64,000 nt of DNA, taken from Bacillota bacterium (GTDB lineage Bacteria; Bacillota; Dehalobacteriia; UBA4068; UBA4997). Where the stretch lies: positions 18,414 through 82,413 of the forward strand of contig JAFQHN010000017.1 of NCBI GenBank assembly GCA_017397935.1. Reading direction: 5' to 3'. The notes below the pieces were generated by a model. The model ran no database searches. It was not told where the DNA came from and saw only the letters and a list, made by a program, of their open reading frames with translations. The position numbers were made by a program, and so were the translations under genes. Positions within the stretch are counted from its first letter, which is position 1. Each line of letters starts with the position of its first letter. Of the stretch, positions 55,759 through 64,000 are shown in pieces.

Positions 55759-58700
55759 ATGGCAGAAGCGAAGAAGTACATTTTCGAAAAGCTCACGCCT
55801 GTAACTGACAGCGATATTAGTGTCTATGAGTCAGCCATAAATTTTGTTTTTGAGAATGACGATGTTAAAAACATTGCCATTTCTGGTGCTTATGGCGCAG
55901 GAAAGAGCAGTGTGCTCGCTTCCTATAAAGCAAACCATCCCAACACAAAGTTCTTACATATTTCTTTGGCACATTTTCAAGACAATCAGAACAATGCCAA
56001 TTCTGATGAACCCATTAAAGAATCCGTTCTTGAGGGCAAAATACTCAATCAGCTAATCCACCAGATACCATCGGAAAAAATTCCTCAAACCAATTTTAGG
56101 GTAAAGAAATCTACCGGGAATGGCGCTATCATTCGTTACACTATAGCAACCGCGGTTTTCTTGTTGTTTTTATTACATATTCTGTTTTTCGACAATTGGT
56201 CGCAGTTCGTTAGCACTCTTCCCAACGGAAGAATTCAGCATATTCTAAGCCTAACTACCGCCAATATAGCACTTCTTTACAGTGGCATTGGCTGTTTTGC
56301 CATAGCATGTCTTTTCTTTTTTCGAATTCTTTTGACCCAAAAGAATAAAAGCATCTTTAAGAAACTTAGTTTTCAAGGAAATGAAATCGAGATTTTCGAA
56401 GAAAGTGACGATTCCTATTTCGATAAATATCTCAATGAGGTGTTATACCTCTTTGAAAATGTCCAAGAGAATGTCGTTGTGTTTGAAGATATGGATCGTT
56501 TCGACGCAAACAGGATTTTCGAACGGCTACGTGAAATTAATACCCTCGTAAATCTCCATCGAAAGAAAGAAAATAAACCTATCCTCCGGTTCTTCTATTT
56601 GCTTCGTGATGACATTTTCATTTCTAAAGATCGCACAAAATTCTTTGACTGTATTATCCCGGTAGTGCCAGTTGTGGACAGTTCCAATTCCTACAACCAG
56701 TTTATTTCACATCTCGAAAAAAACAATCTGCTCTCAGAATTCAACGAAGGATTTTTACAGGGCATATCTTTGTATGTAGATGATATGCGGTTGCTCAAAA
56801 ATATCTGTAATGAGTTCTTGGTCTACTATAACAGGTTAAATACCACTGAGCTTGATTACAACAAGATGTTTGCGTTAGTCACGTATAAAAATCTTTTCCC
56901 TCGAGATTTTAGCGATTTGCAGCTCAACAAAGGATTTGTATATGCACTTTTTGATAATAAAAGAAATTTTATTGATAATACACGTGCTGAACTAAAATCC
57001 AAGATTGAGGCAGCAAGAAAACGTATTGCAGATGCAAACACCGAACTCGCTACATCAAAAAGTGAATTAGATCTTATTTTCAAACCTAAAGGGTATTCTT
57101 ACACTTCGCGATTGAGTGATTCTGACCAAGCTGATTATGACAGAAGATTACAGGCAATCAACGACAGAAAAGACGGAGCCATTCAAGCATTGGAAGGGCA
57201 AATTGCCGAATACGAAGAGGCACTACAGCAAATTGAATGTGCTTCGCTTGCTTCTGTTATAACCAGAGAAAACATTGACAAGGTTTTCAGCCTGACGGTT
57301 ACCAACGAAATCGGGGCAAAAAACGATTTCAGCGAAATCAAAGGGAGCGAATATTTTGCACTCGTTAAGTACCTTATTCGAAATGGGTACATTGATGAAA
57401 CCTATGCAGACTACATGACCTATTTCTACGAGAATAGTCTCTCCCGCGTTGATAAGACTTTTCTCCGTAGTATAACTGATAAAAAGGCAAAGCCCTACAA
57501 TTATGAGTTGAAGTCGCCGGAAATGGTCTTTTCCCGTTTGCAACCAAATGATTTCGATCAAGAAGAGACCCAAAATTTTATGCTCTGTGATTATCTTTTG
57601 AGCAAGAAAAGCTCTTCCGAGCATTTGGCGCGTTTTGTATCACAGCTCCGCAATTCTAAGAAGTATTCTTTTATTTCTCAATATTTTAACTGTACAGCGC
57701 ATATGCCACTCTTTATTCAAATTTTCAACAAGCAATGGCCCTCGCTGTTTGTTGATATGCAGGGCGAAGATGGTTTCAGCAGCGAACAGTTACGGCTTTT
57801 TTCTGTGCATACTCTGCATTTCGTAGATTCCACCACGCTTGATAAGGTCAACGAAAATGCAGCCTTTACAGAATATATTAATGAGGCTAACGACTATTTG
57901 GCCATCAAATCTCCTCATGTCAAAAAGTTGATTTCTGCATTCAAGCAACTAAATGTTTGTTTCCCGGAAATTGACTATGACTGCTCTGAAAAAAGTCTCC
58001 TACTGTCTGTATATGAAAACGATTTATATGAGCTGAATTACAGGAATATAGCCATGTTCTTAAAAAATGTGTGGCAAATCGATAGTGCTGAAGATATTAT
58101 ACACAAGAGTTATACCATCATCAGCAGCAACAAGAGTTCTCCTCTTTACAAGCGAATAAGCAATAACATGCCCGAGTATGTCGACATTCTTTTGCAGGAA
58201 TGTAACGGAAGAATTCTTGATGATGAATGTGTTGCCGTCGCCTTGCTAAACTGTACAGACATAAGCAAATCGCAAAAAGAAGACTACATCAAATTATTGA
58301 TTACTCCTTTGTATACATTATCTTCTGTAACAGATCATTCGATTTGGGCGTCGCTGCTGGGTACAAGCATCCTCATTCGTTCCGAGCAGAATGTATTGGA
58401 TTACTTCTGTATCGCAGATGGATTTGATTCTGCGCTTATCAGTTTTATTAACAGTGCAAATCATCTTTTGGACTTTTCGTCTGCAGATATTTCACTCACA
58501 GAAGAACAAAGTAGCTCTTTGTTCAGCAAAACTATAGTTTGCAACGAAATCCTTGATTCTCAGTACGCCAGCATACTTAATTCTCTCCATCGTTACTATG
58601 AGACTTTTAACATTCCCAATATCCAAGAGTCTAAAACAAATATTCTTATACGCGATAGTATCATTCGTATGAACCCCGATACTCTAAAATTTATGCGCAC

Positions 58701-59364
58701 CGAATACCCCGCTGTTACCTCCTTCTTCATTAAGAAAAATGTCGAAGAATATGAGAGTATAATGAACTCTGATTTGTTTGTTCAAGCCGAGCTTTTGGAG
58801 ATACTGTCGTGGGATATATCTGATGCTATCAAACTTAAACTCTTGGAGTTTTCCGATGACGAAATCTCAATAATTGGGAAAAACTATTCAACGCAAGTTT
58901 GTGTGTATATACTTATACACAACTTGGCGCAAGAAGACATGAGCATTCTTTATAAGTCCTACAGTGATCAGCATGCCGAAATTCAGAAAATAATTCTCGA
59001 AAATGCAATAACAAATATTGAGGAAATTATTCTGGAGCCAAACGCTGTAGCTACATCGCTAAAGGAGAAAATCCTTATGGATTCTGATTTGGCTTTTGAA
59101 AAACGAGTAGGCCTTTTTGTAGCTATGCTTCCTTATTTAGGTCAAGCCGAAGCATGTAAGTATCTATCCGCGCTCAATCTTCATGAGTATGTCAGAATAT
59201 TTGATTCCCACAGCAAGCCTAAGTTTGAAATGAGTCAGCAAAATAAAAACATACTTGATGCATTTAAGCAAAAAGGCTGGATATTCGAATATGTTGAAGA
59301 TGAAACCCGCCCAGATTATTATAAGATTCGTAGACGGGAACCACGAAAAAATGAAAAGGAGTAA
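55759..59364 (+). CDS. YobI/KAP-like membrane P-loop NTPase
   Basis: 1201 residues, A+T-rich compared with both flanks. Walker A SGAYGAGKSS at 42-51 and Walker B VVVFEDMDRF at 239-248. Between them lie two membrane helices (about 122-148 and 165-193), the hallmark arrangement of KAP P-loop NTPases. GISLYVDDMRLLKNICNEF fits the YobI subgroup. A coiled coil spans about 395-490 (KSKIEAARKRIADANTELAT); the rest is a long helical region without recognised enzyme motifs. KAP members include PifA, which excludes phage T7, so a defence role is plausible but unproven. Single gene between a leader RNA and a terminator, beside integrases. Confidence 0.75.
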   Translation: MAEAKKYIFEKLTPVTDSDISVYESAINFVFENDDVKNIAISGAYGAGKSSVLASYKANHPNTKFLHISLAHFQDNQNNANSDEPIKESVLEGKILNQLIHQIPSEKIPQTNFRVKKSTGNGAIIRYTIATAVFLLFLLHILFFDNWSQFVSTLPNGRIQHILSLTTANIALLYSGIGCFAIACLFFFRILLTQKNKSIFKKLSFQGNEIEIFEESDDSYFDKYLNEVLYLFENVQENVVVFEDMDRFDANRIFERLREINTLVNLHRKKENKPILRFFYLLRDDIFISKDRTKFFDCIIPVVPVVDSSNSYNQFISHLEKNNLLSEFNEGFLQGISLYVDDMRLLKNICNEFLVYYNRLNTTELDYNKMFALVTYKNLFPRDFSDLQLNKGFVYALFDNKRNFIDNTRAELKSKIEAARKRIADANTELATSKSELDLIFKPKGYSYTSRLSDSDQADYDRRLQAINDRKDGAIQALEGQIAEYEEALQQIECASLASVITRENIDKVFSLTVTNEIGAKNDFSEIKGSEYFALVKYLIRNGYIDETYADYMTYFYENSLSRVDKTFLRSITDKKAKPYNYELKSPEMVFSRLQPNDFDQEETQNFMLCDYLLSKKSSSEHLARFVSQLRNSKKYSFISQYFNCTAHMPLFIQIFNKQWPSLFVDMQGEDGFSSEQLRLFSVHTLHFVDSTTLDKVNENAAFTEYINEANDYLAIKSPHVKKLISAFKQLNVCFPEIDYDCSEKSLLLSVYENDLYELNYRNIAMFLKNVWQIDSAEDIIHKSYTIISSNKSSPLYKRISNNMPEYVDILLQECNGRILDDECVAVALLNCTDISKSQKEDYIKLLITPLYTLSSVTDHSIWASLLGTSILIRSEQNVLDYFCIADGFDSALISFINSANHLLDFSSADISLTEEQSSSLFSKTIVCNEILDSQYASILNSLHRYYETFNIPNIQESKTNILIRDSIIRMNPDTLKFMRTEYPAVTSFFIKKNVEEYESIMNSDLFVQAELLEILSWDISDAIKLKLLEFSDDEISIIGKNYSTQVCVYILIHNLAQEDMSILYKSYSDQHAEIQKIILENAITNIEEIILEPNAVATSLKEKILMDSDLAFEKRVGLFVAMLPYLGQAEACKYLSALNLHEYVRIFDSHSKPKFEMSQQNKNILDAFKQKGWIFEYVEDETRPDYYKIRRREPRKNEKE

Positions 59365-59366
59365 AC

Positions 59367-59408
59367 CTCGGAGCGGCTTATCCACGGACAAGCCGCTCCG
59401 AGCCTTTT
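59367..59408 (+). terminator. Rho-independent terminator of the NTPase gene
   Basis: CTCGGAGCGGCTT and AAGCCGCTCCGAG form a perfect 13-bp stem followed by CCTTTTC. Confidence 0.85.
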
Positions 59409-59479
59409 CATCTCACCAGTTTGAACGGGTTAGCTTTTTGCCACAACTCTCGTGCGAGCACCCATGTCGGTAATACTTT

Positions 59480-61000
59480 TTATTTGCTCTTTTTCTTAGA
59501 CGTCTTCGTTTTCTTCTCTCCGTTCTTCTTACCCTTCTCCGGCTCTGGCGGCAGCACCCCCTCAGCCTTCTGCCGCTTCAGTTCGGACAGTTCGGTTTTC
59601 ATCTCGATAATCAGCGCCTGGAGTTTTTCCTCGCACTCCTCGCGGGTATGGGCGTAGACATTTCGGGCATGCTTTTTGCCGTCGATCCATGTGGGCGAGT
59701 AGCGGCCCTCCCACAGGTTTGGACTCTTCTGTGTGATGCATCCGGTGCCGGGTCTGCGCTGCTTGCGCGGGACGGGCTGGAAGTCGGTCATGCCGGGTTT
59801 TTCACTCTGTTCGGACGTGGTTTTCTGTCCCAGCTCCGAGATGCTCTCAGGCGGCGCCGCCTTACCGATTCCCCGGTCGATATTGGCGGCGGCCTGCCGC
59901 TGCATATCGTCGGTGATGTGGGTGTAGATGTCCAACGTGGTCGCCGCCGACACGTGGCCCAGCATGGCGGAGAGGGTCTTGATGTCCATGCCGCCCTGGA
60001 GAGCCAGCGTTGCGAAGGTATGGCGCAAATCATGAAACCTCACATGCTTACATCCTGATAGCTCCAGGATGCGGGAGAGCTGCCGCTCCGCCACGCCGGG
60101 CGCGATGGGCATATCGTACTTCAGCGGTGACGGGAACATCCACCGGGATACCACCGTTTTCTTGTACTCCTGCAGCACTTCCAGAAGGGCAGGCGGCAGG
60201 ACGATCTTACGGATGGAGGATTTTGTTTTCGGTGTGCTGAACTGTAGCTCTCCTCCCACGACATTGACCTGTTTACTCACATTCAGCACGCCGGTCTGGA
60301 AGTCCAGATCGTCCCACTGGAGCGCTATGATCTCACCCCGTCGCAGGCCGGTGGCCAGCTCCAGAAGGAAGAGTTCATAGTAACCCTCCACCTTGGCCTG
60401 GATGAGGAAGCGCTGCAGCTCGTCCCGGTCCAGCACCTGCATCTCCCGCGCCTTCTTGGGCGGCAGCTTACAGCCGATGGCCGGGTTGGTGCGGATGAGC
60501 CCGTCCAGCTTCGCCTTCTCCAGTGCCGAGCGGCAGGTGGCGTGGCACATACGCACCATCCGGTCGGAGAGCCCGTTGCCGTATTTGTCGGTATGGACTT
60601 TCCGACCGTTCTTTTTCAGCCGTCCGTAGAACTGCTGCAGGTCGTTCTGGGTCAGCTTGTTCAGTGGGATGTGCCCCAGCTCCGGGTTGATGTGCAGACG
60701 GATGCGGTCCCAGTAATTCTTCTGTGTGGAGGAGCGCACCTTGGGCTTGGCGTGATTTTCAAACCAGTACACCATCCAGTCACCGAAGCGCATATCCGGT
60801 TTGACCTTGTCCGATTTGATACCGCCCAGTTCCGCCTTGAGGGCTTCCAGCTTCTCGGCGCATTCCCGTTTCGTTTTGGCCAGGACGTTCTTGGTCTGAG
60901 GATATCCCTTGTCATCGTAGCCGATGACGTAGCGTCCCTCCCAGCGGCCATCGGCGCGCTGGCGAATCATTCCGTCGCCGTTCTTTCGTTTTCTTGCCAC
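59480..61000 (-). CDS. Tyrosine integrase with arm-binding domains at both ends
   Basis: A 506-residue site-specific recombinase. N-terminal arm-type DNA-binding module (GDGMIRQRADGRWEGRYVIG), core-binding SAM-like domain, then the catalytic domain: Arg in LATGLRRGEIIAL, His-x-x-Arg in HDLRHTFATLAL, His in LGHVSAATTL, Tyr in DIYTH. After the catalytic Tyr, residues about 420-480 repeat the arm-type module (GTGCITQKSPNLWEGRYSPT, then NVYAHTREECEEKLQALI), followed by a Lys-rich tail. That second copy is unusual. GTG start 61000, 8 nt after AAGGAG, overlapping the end of the first integrase by 34 nt. Confidence 0.88.
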   Translation of the reverse strand: MARKRKNGDGMIRQRADGRWEGRYVIGYDDKGYPQTKNVLAKTKRECAEKLEALKAELGGIKSDKVKPDMRFGDWMVYWFENHAKPKVRSSTQKNYWDRIRLHINPELGHIPLNKLTQNDLQQFYGRLKKNGRKVHTDKYGNGLSDRMVRMCHATCRSALEKAKLDGLIRTNPAIGCKLPPKKAREMQVLDRDELQRFLIQAKVEGYYELFLLELATGLRRGEIIALQWDDLDFQTGVLNVSKQVNVVGGELQFSTPKTKSSIRKIVLPPALLEVLQEYKKTVVSRWMFPSPLKYDMPIAPGVAERQLSRILELSGCKHVRFHDLRHTFATLALQGGMDIKTLSAMLGHVSAATTLDIYTHITDDMQRQAAANIDRGIGKAAPPESISELGQKTTSEQSEKPGMTDFQPVPRKQRRPGTGCITQKSPNLWEGRYSPTWIDGKKHARNVYAHTREECEEKLQALIIEMKTELSELKRQKAEGVLPPEPEKGKKNGEKKTKTSKKKSK

Positions 61001-62166
61001 GGTTTCAACTCCTTTCCCAGCAGGTCTTCCATGAACCCGCCGACGATGCCGCTGGCCTGCTGGCGCATGTCCGGGGTCACGTGGGTGTAGGTGTCCAGCG
61101 TGAAGGACGCATTGGTGTGGCCCAGGATACCGGACAGGGTCTTGGCATCCACGCCGCTGGTGAGGGCGTGGGTGGCGAAGGTGTGCCGCAGATCGTGGAA
61201 GCGGATGTTCGGCAGGCCAGCTTGATTGAGCAGAACTTTCAGTCTGCGGTAGGCTGAGTCAGGGTTCATGGGCAGCTCCGGGCTGACCGGCTGCGGGAAG
61301 ATCCACTGGCTCACCGCCCGCTTCTTTCTCTGCCGCAGGAGCTCCACGATACTCTGGGGCAGGATGATGGTGCGTGTGCCTTTACTGGTCTTGGTCGCGC
61401 CCAGAGCGAACACACCCAGTTCCTTGCGGTGGAGCGTGCGGCACACGTTGAGCGTGCCTTTCTTCTCGTCGAAGTCCTTCCACGCAAGACCGCAGATCTC
61501 GCCCCGCCGCAGTCCGGTCATGAGCTCGGTGTAGAAGAACTCGTACCAGACTTCGTCCTTGCGGATGAGCTCCATGAAGGTTTCCAGTTCCTGCTCGTTG
61601 AGAATCTTCTTTGGCTTGTAGTTGGGCTTGGGCGCAGTGGGTCCCTCGGTGGGATTGCGGGGAATGATGTTGGCCTGCACTGCGTCCTTCATAGCGCCGT
61701 GGAGAATGGTGTGGATGTGATTGACGGTGGCGTCGGAGAGGGCGTTGCCCTCCTCGGGATGCTCGTTGATCCGTCCGTTCTTTTTCAGGCGGTTGTACAT
61801 CCGCTGGATGTCGTGACTGGTGATGAGGGAGATCTGTTTGTGTCCCAGCTCCGGTTTGATGTAGGCTTCGATGAACTGACGGTAGCTGGTCAGCGTGGTG
61901 GGGCGGACGGTGCCCTCCTTGTAGTCCTCCAGCCAAGTGTCCAGCCATTCGCCCAGGGTCATGCGGCTGTCCTCGGTCAGCTCCACGTCGCGGTAGCGCT
62001 CAATGCTCATGTGGAGCTTGTCCATCAGTTCTTTCTGCGTGTTGGCGTAGTCGTGATGGAAGATGGGGTCGCCGTTTTTCTTGTGTCCGATGACGATGCG
62101 CCCTTCCCAGCGGCCATCGTCGCGGCGGCGCACCATGCCGTCACCGGATGGTCTTCGTTTTGCCAT
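60967..62166 (-). CDS. Tyrosine integrase (upstream member of an overlapping pair)
   Basis: About 399 residues. N-terminal arm-binding module (GDGMVRRRDDGRWEGRIVIG), core-binding domain, catalytic Arg in MTGLRRGEICGL, HxxR in HDLRHTFATHAL, His in LGHTNASFTLDTYTH with the nucleophilic Tyr. ATG 62166, 8 nt after AGGAGG. Similar in layout to the second integrase but clearly diverged, so the two may act as a heteromeric pair or on different sites. Typical of integrative elements in Clostridia. Confidence 0.92.
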   Translation of the reverse strand: MAKRRPSGDGMVRRRDDGRWEGRIVIGHKKNGDPIFHHDYANTQKELMDKLHMSIERYRDVELTEDSRMTLGEWLDTWLEDYKEGTVRPTTLTSYRQFIEAYIKPELGHKQISLITSHDIQRMYNRLKKNGRINEHPEEGNALSDATVNHIHTILHGAMKDAVQANIIPRNPTEGPTAPKPNYKPKKILNEQELETFMELIRKDEVWYEFFYTELMTGLRRGEICGLAWKDFDEKKGTLNVCRTLHRKELGVFALGATKTSKGTRTIILPQSIVELLRQRKKRAVSQWIFPQPVSPELPMNPDSAYRRLKVLLNQAGLPNIRFHDLRHTFATHALTSGVDAKTLSGILGHTNASFTLDTYTHVTPDMRQQASGIVGGFMEDLLGKELKPWQENERTATE

Positions 62167-62481
62167 TTGGGTCACCTCCTTGGTGTAGTTCTGTTTTGCG
62201 ACTCGCTAAGTGCCTCGCTGCGCTCGGTTGCTCGCGTGCATAGCACCTGCGGGTGCTTATGGCAACACAAACAACTACCACACTTTGCGTGAAATAGCTA
62301 CTGAATTTTTTGAAGGGTTTTATAGTGGAATTTCCCCGAAAAAGGTGCGAAAACGGGTCATGGAGCCGGTGTGCCGTCGGTGGAAACCCTTGCAAACACT
62401 GACTTTTTCGGAATCAGAGCGTCAAATAGGTTCCGCAAACTGCAAAAGAGCGTCACTACGACCCCGGTCACAAACCCTTGA

Positions 62482-62504
62482 AAATGCCCGCACTGCGGGC
62501 ATTT
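62482..62504 (-). terminator. Perfect 10-bp hairpin downstream of the regulatory operon
   Basis: AAATGCCCGC, loop of 3, GCGGGCATTT, with only a short T-run on the minus strand. It may end the three-gene transcript at 62585-63605. The rest of 62176-62580 has no gene; it holds another small hairpin (AGCACC/GGGTGCT near 62246) and could include attP or a regulatory region. Confidence 0.45.
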
Positions 62505-62584
62505 GTGGGGTGGACCGGGCCGTTAACGGCGCCGGTCCTTTCTCCTGCTTTTCTTTCGTCGGCAGCAATTCAGCCCCAAGGTGG

Positions 62585-62947
62585 TCATCCCGCCCGGTGA
62601 AGTGCCCACGGCACACTACATCCTTCGGGGCAGAACACGGAGCAGTAGGTTTGAAAATCCGGCACCATATTCCGGCGCATCATTTCCTCGCACAGCAGTA
62701 GCTGACACACCATTCCTGCATAGGCACTCCGCATCTTGTCACGGTACAGACGGACGAACGCCTTTTGCTCCTCGGTCAGATCACCGTAGTGTTCATCGCA
62801 GAGGAACTTGTGGAGTTCTGCTGCATCGATGGGCTCTTCATGAGACTTGTTCCACTCGGCCTGAACATACCGCATCGTATCCTGAGTGCGCTGGACAACG
62901 GTCATAGGGTCGTGGTCGACAATGAGGTTTGCGTGAGCAATGATCAT
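62585..62947 (-). CDS. Small element-borne protein of unknown function
   Basis: 120 residues, soluble, mostly helical, with several cysteines near the C-terminus. Starts MIIAHANLIVDHDP with AAGGAG 7 nt before ATG 62947. Its start overlaps the stop of the HTH gene (ATGA), so it is translationally coupled. No domain recognised. Likely a control or accessory protein of the integrative element. Confidence 0.65.
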   Translation of the reverse strand: MIIAHANLIVDHDPMTVVQRTQDTMRYVQAEWNKSHEEPIDAAELHKFLCDEHYGDLTEEQKAFVRLYRDKMRSAYAGMVCQLLLCEEMMRRNMVPDFQTYCSVFCPEGCSVPWALHRAG

Positions 62948-63399
62948 GCGCTTACTCCTTCCGTTTCGTTGATGGTGTTCTGTTTGCTGAACTGCGCCAA
63001 CCGTTTCCGCAGTCGTACCTTCTCCGCTTCTTCCTCGGCGCGTGTGAGCTGCCGCTGATAGAAGATCTCCAGCGCTTCCTGAATGGGACGGATGGTGTAG
63101 CGCAGACTGCCGTTTCGGATGCGTCCGTCTTTTGTGGTAATAGTGGTGGGCTCGGTGCGGATGAGCCCTTTCTCCTCCAGACTGAGTACATACTTGCGCA
63201 CCGTGTTCTCGCACATCTTCACCGCCTTGCCGATGGTGCGGTAGCTGGGGTGGCATTGGTAGGTGTCGCGGTCCTCGCACCGGAGCAGGTAGGCGTAGAT
63301 CGAAATTTCTTTGGAGTCCAGATCGAGACAGAAGATCTCGTTGGGCATTTTGAAATAGCACTTGTCGGTATCACGTTTCGGCCAGCGCTGGTACTTCAC
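62944..63399 (-). CDS. Helix-turn-helix protein, replication-initiator/DnaD-like
   Basis: 151 residues. The first half, MPNEIFCLDLDSKEISIYAY, then CHPSYRTIGKAVKMCENTVR and KYVLSLEEKGLIRTE, is a winged helix-turn-helix typical of plasmid or ICE initiators of the RepA_N/DnaD type and of element regulators. GTG 63399 follows AGGAGG by 6 nt and overlaps the excisionase stop (GTGA). The frame upstream of that GTG is a shadow of the excisionase gene. It may bind the repeats at 63826-63956. Confidence 0.75.
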   Translation of the reverse strand: MKYQRWPKRDTDKCYFKMPNEIFCLDLDSKEISIYAYLLRCEDRDTYQCHPSYRTIGKAVKMCENTVRKYVLSLEEKGLIRTEPTTITTKDGRIRNGSLRYTIRPIQEALEIFYQRQLTRAEEEAEKVRLRKRLAQFSKQNTINETEGVSA

Positions 63400-63605
63400 T
63401 TGGCACCTCCTGTCTGCTGCTCCACCCACTGGCGGAACTTTTCCTTGGGTACCACGATGCGGCTGCCGACGCGGATGGACGGGAAGTCTTTTTCGTTCAT
63501 GAGCTCGTAGGCGGTGGCTCGTCCAACGCCCAGCGTCTGCGCCACCAGTTTGGCGCTTAGGAACAGCGGGAGCTCGTCGTAGTTGGTGAACTTGGATTCT
63601 TTCAA
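63396..63605 (-). CDS. Excisionase-type helix-turn-helix protein
   Basis: 69 residues with the short MerR-like fold of phage and ICE excisionases: FLSAKLVAQTLGVGRATAYE, then IRVGSRIVVPKEKFRQWVE. It should bind near the element ends and steer the integrases toward excision. TTG 63605, 7 nt after AGGAGG, gives the usual Xis length; ATG 63662 with AAGGAG would add 19 residues. First gene of a tightly overlapped three-gene operon. Confidence 0.85.
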   Translation of the reverse strand: MKESKFTNYDELPLFLSAKLVAQTLGVGRATAYELMNEKDFPSIRVGSRIVVPKEKFRQWVEQQTGGAK

Positions 63606-63825
63606 TGTGTGTCCTCCTTTGCTTTGATTGTGGTGGTTGATCGTGAGCCCTGGCACAGCCATAGGCACCAACTCCTTTTCGGTAGATTTTGAATTCAGAG
63701 AGTCCTTCTCTGTGGTTGATGAAATAGGCCTTCACTTATCGCGGGAAAAACGAGGTTTGCACACCCTGTTTTGAAAAATTTTCTGAGTCGTGAACGCTGA
63801 TTTCACCGGGGATGATAAACTGCCC

Positions 63826-63956
63826 GCGTTATTTGATGCGTTATGTGGGTGTTATTTGGGGCGTTATTTGAGACCCGATTTTGGCCATTTGCGTTATTTG
63901 CTGCGTTATTTGGAGGGAGCGTCCAAAAAATTTCGCGTTATTTAGGGCGTTATTTG
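63826..63956. repeat. Iteron-like array of eight GCGTTATTTG decamers
   Basis: Copies (one mismatch allowed) begin at 63826, 63838, 63849, 63861, 63891, 63903, 63935 and 63947. Within groups the step is 11-12 bp, about one helical turn; between groups it is 30-32 bp, about three turns. Such phasing is typical of iterons or cooperative operators. It lies about 220 bp upstream of the excisionase start. Confidence 0.85.
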
Positions 63957-64000
63957 AATATCCGAACCAGCTTTTAACCCTCGTGTCACCGGGAGAATAC

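Noticed and set aside
63826..63956. CRISPR array
   Set aside because: The repeats are only 10 bp and the gaps 1-22 bp; no cas genes. Better read as iterons or operators.

Overview
The window looks like a chromosome segment of an anaerobic, low-to-mid G+C Bacillota, probably Clostridia or a close relative from a gut-type habitat. The evidence is the gene content and order: ysxC-lon-clpX-clpP-tig; gatC-gatA-gatB instead of a glutaminyl-tRNA synthetase; tsaE-tsaB-rimI-tsaD; an LCP cell-wall ligase; TIGR04086, DUF4491 and DUF815 proteins; Gram-positive lipoproteins; strong AGGAGG ribosome binding sites; and an SLH protein. Genus cannot be fixed from the sequence.

From 1 to about 37.8 kb almost every gene is on the minus strand, and the content is housekeeping. 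In order: a partial lipoprotein, a GNAT-like protein, radC, an LCP ligase with SH3 domain, a tiny GGADGPT protein, guaB, a PHP phosphoesterase and an alanine/glycine symporter. Then ymdB, ysxC, lon, clpX, clpP and trigger factor; purB; gatCAB; an auxin-efflux-family carrier; an AI-2E-type permease (plus strand); a GltD-like flavoprotein; a PAP2 phosphatase; a copper ATPase with a built-in CopZ; a soluble histidine kinase; 5-formyl-THF cyclo-ligase; the t6A cluster; a C26 peptidase; TraX-like; MazF; and phosphoglucomutase.

From 37.9 to 52 kb are glucokinase, corA, the plus-strand run glmU-prs-tyrS-lipoprotein, a tandem-repeat intergenic region, DUF4491/DUF815, a TIGR04086 membrane protein, pepD, a flavin reductase, map and an aminotransferase. 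A 30-bp bipartite motif with identical spacing occurs in the leaders of purB and of glmU-prs. It may link purine synthesis to PRPP supply.

From 52 kb to the right edge is an accessory region around a tRNA-Pro(TGG) gene. A 3-kb island lies between 39-bp direct repeats that each carry a promoter. It holds an SLH protein derived from a 5'-nucleotidase that has lost its catalytic domain, plus integrase debris. Next come two 5' halves of tRNA-Pro genes broken at the anticodon loop, then the intact tRNA-Pro. An A+T-rich 1201-residue YobI/KAP-like membrane P-loop NTPase follows, with its own promoter and a two-hairpin leader RNA; it is the best candidate here for an undescribed defence or stress system. 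The last 4.5 kb is one end of an integrative element: two overlapping tyrosine integrases, a three-gene excisionase/HTH/small-protein operon with stop-start overlaps, and an eight-copy iteron array. The other end lies outside the window.
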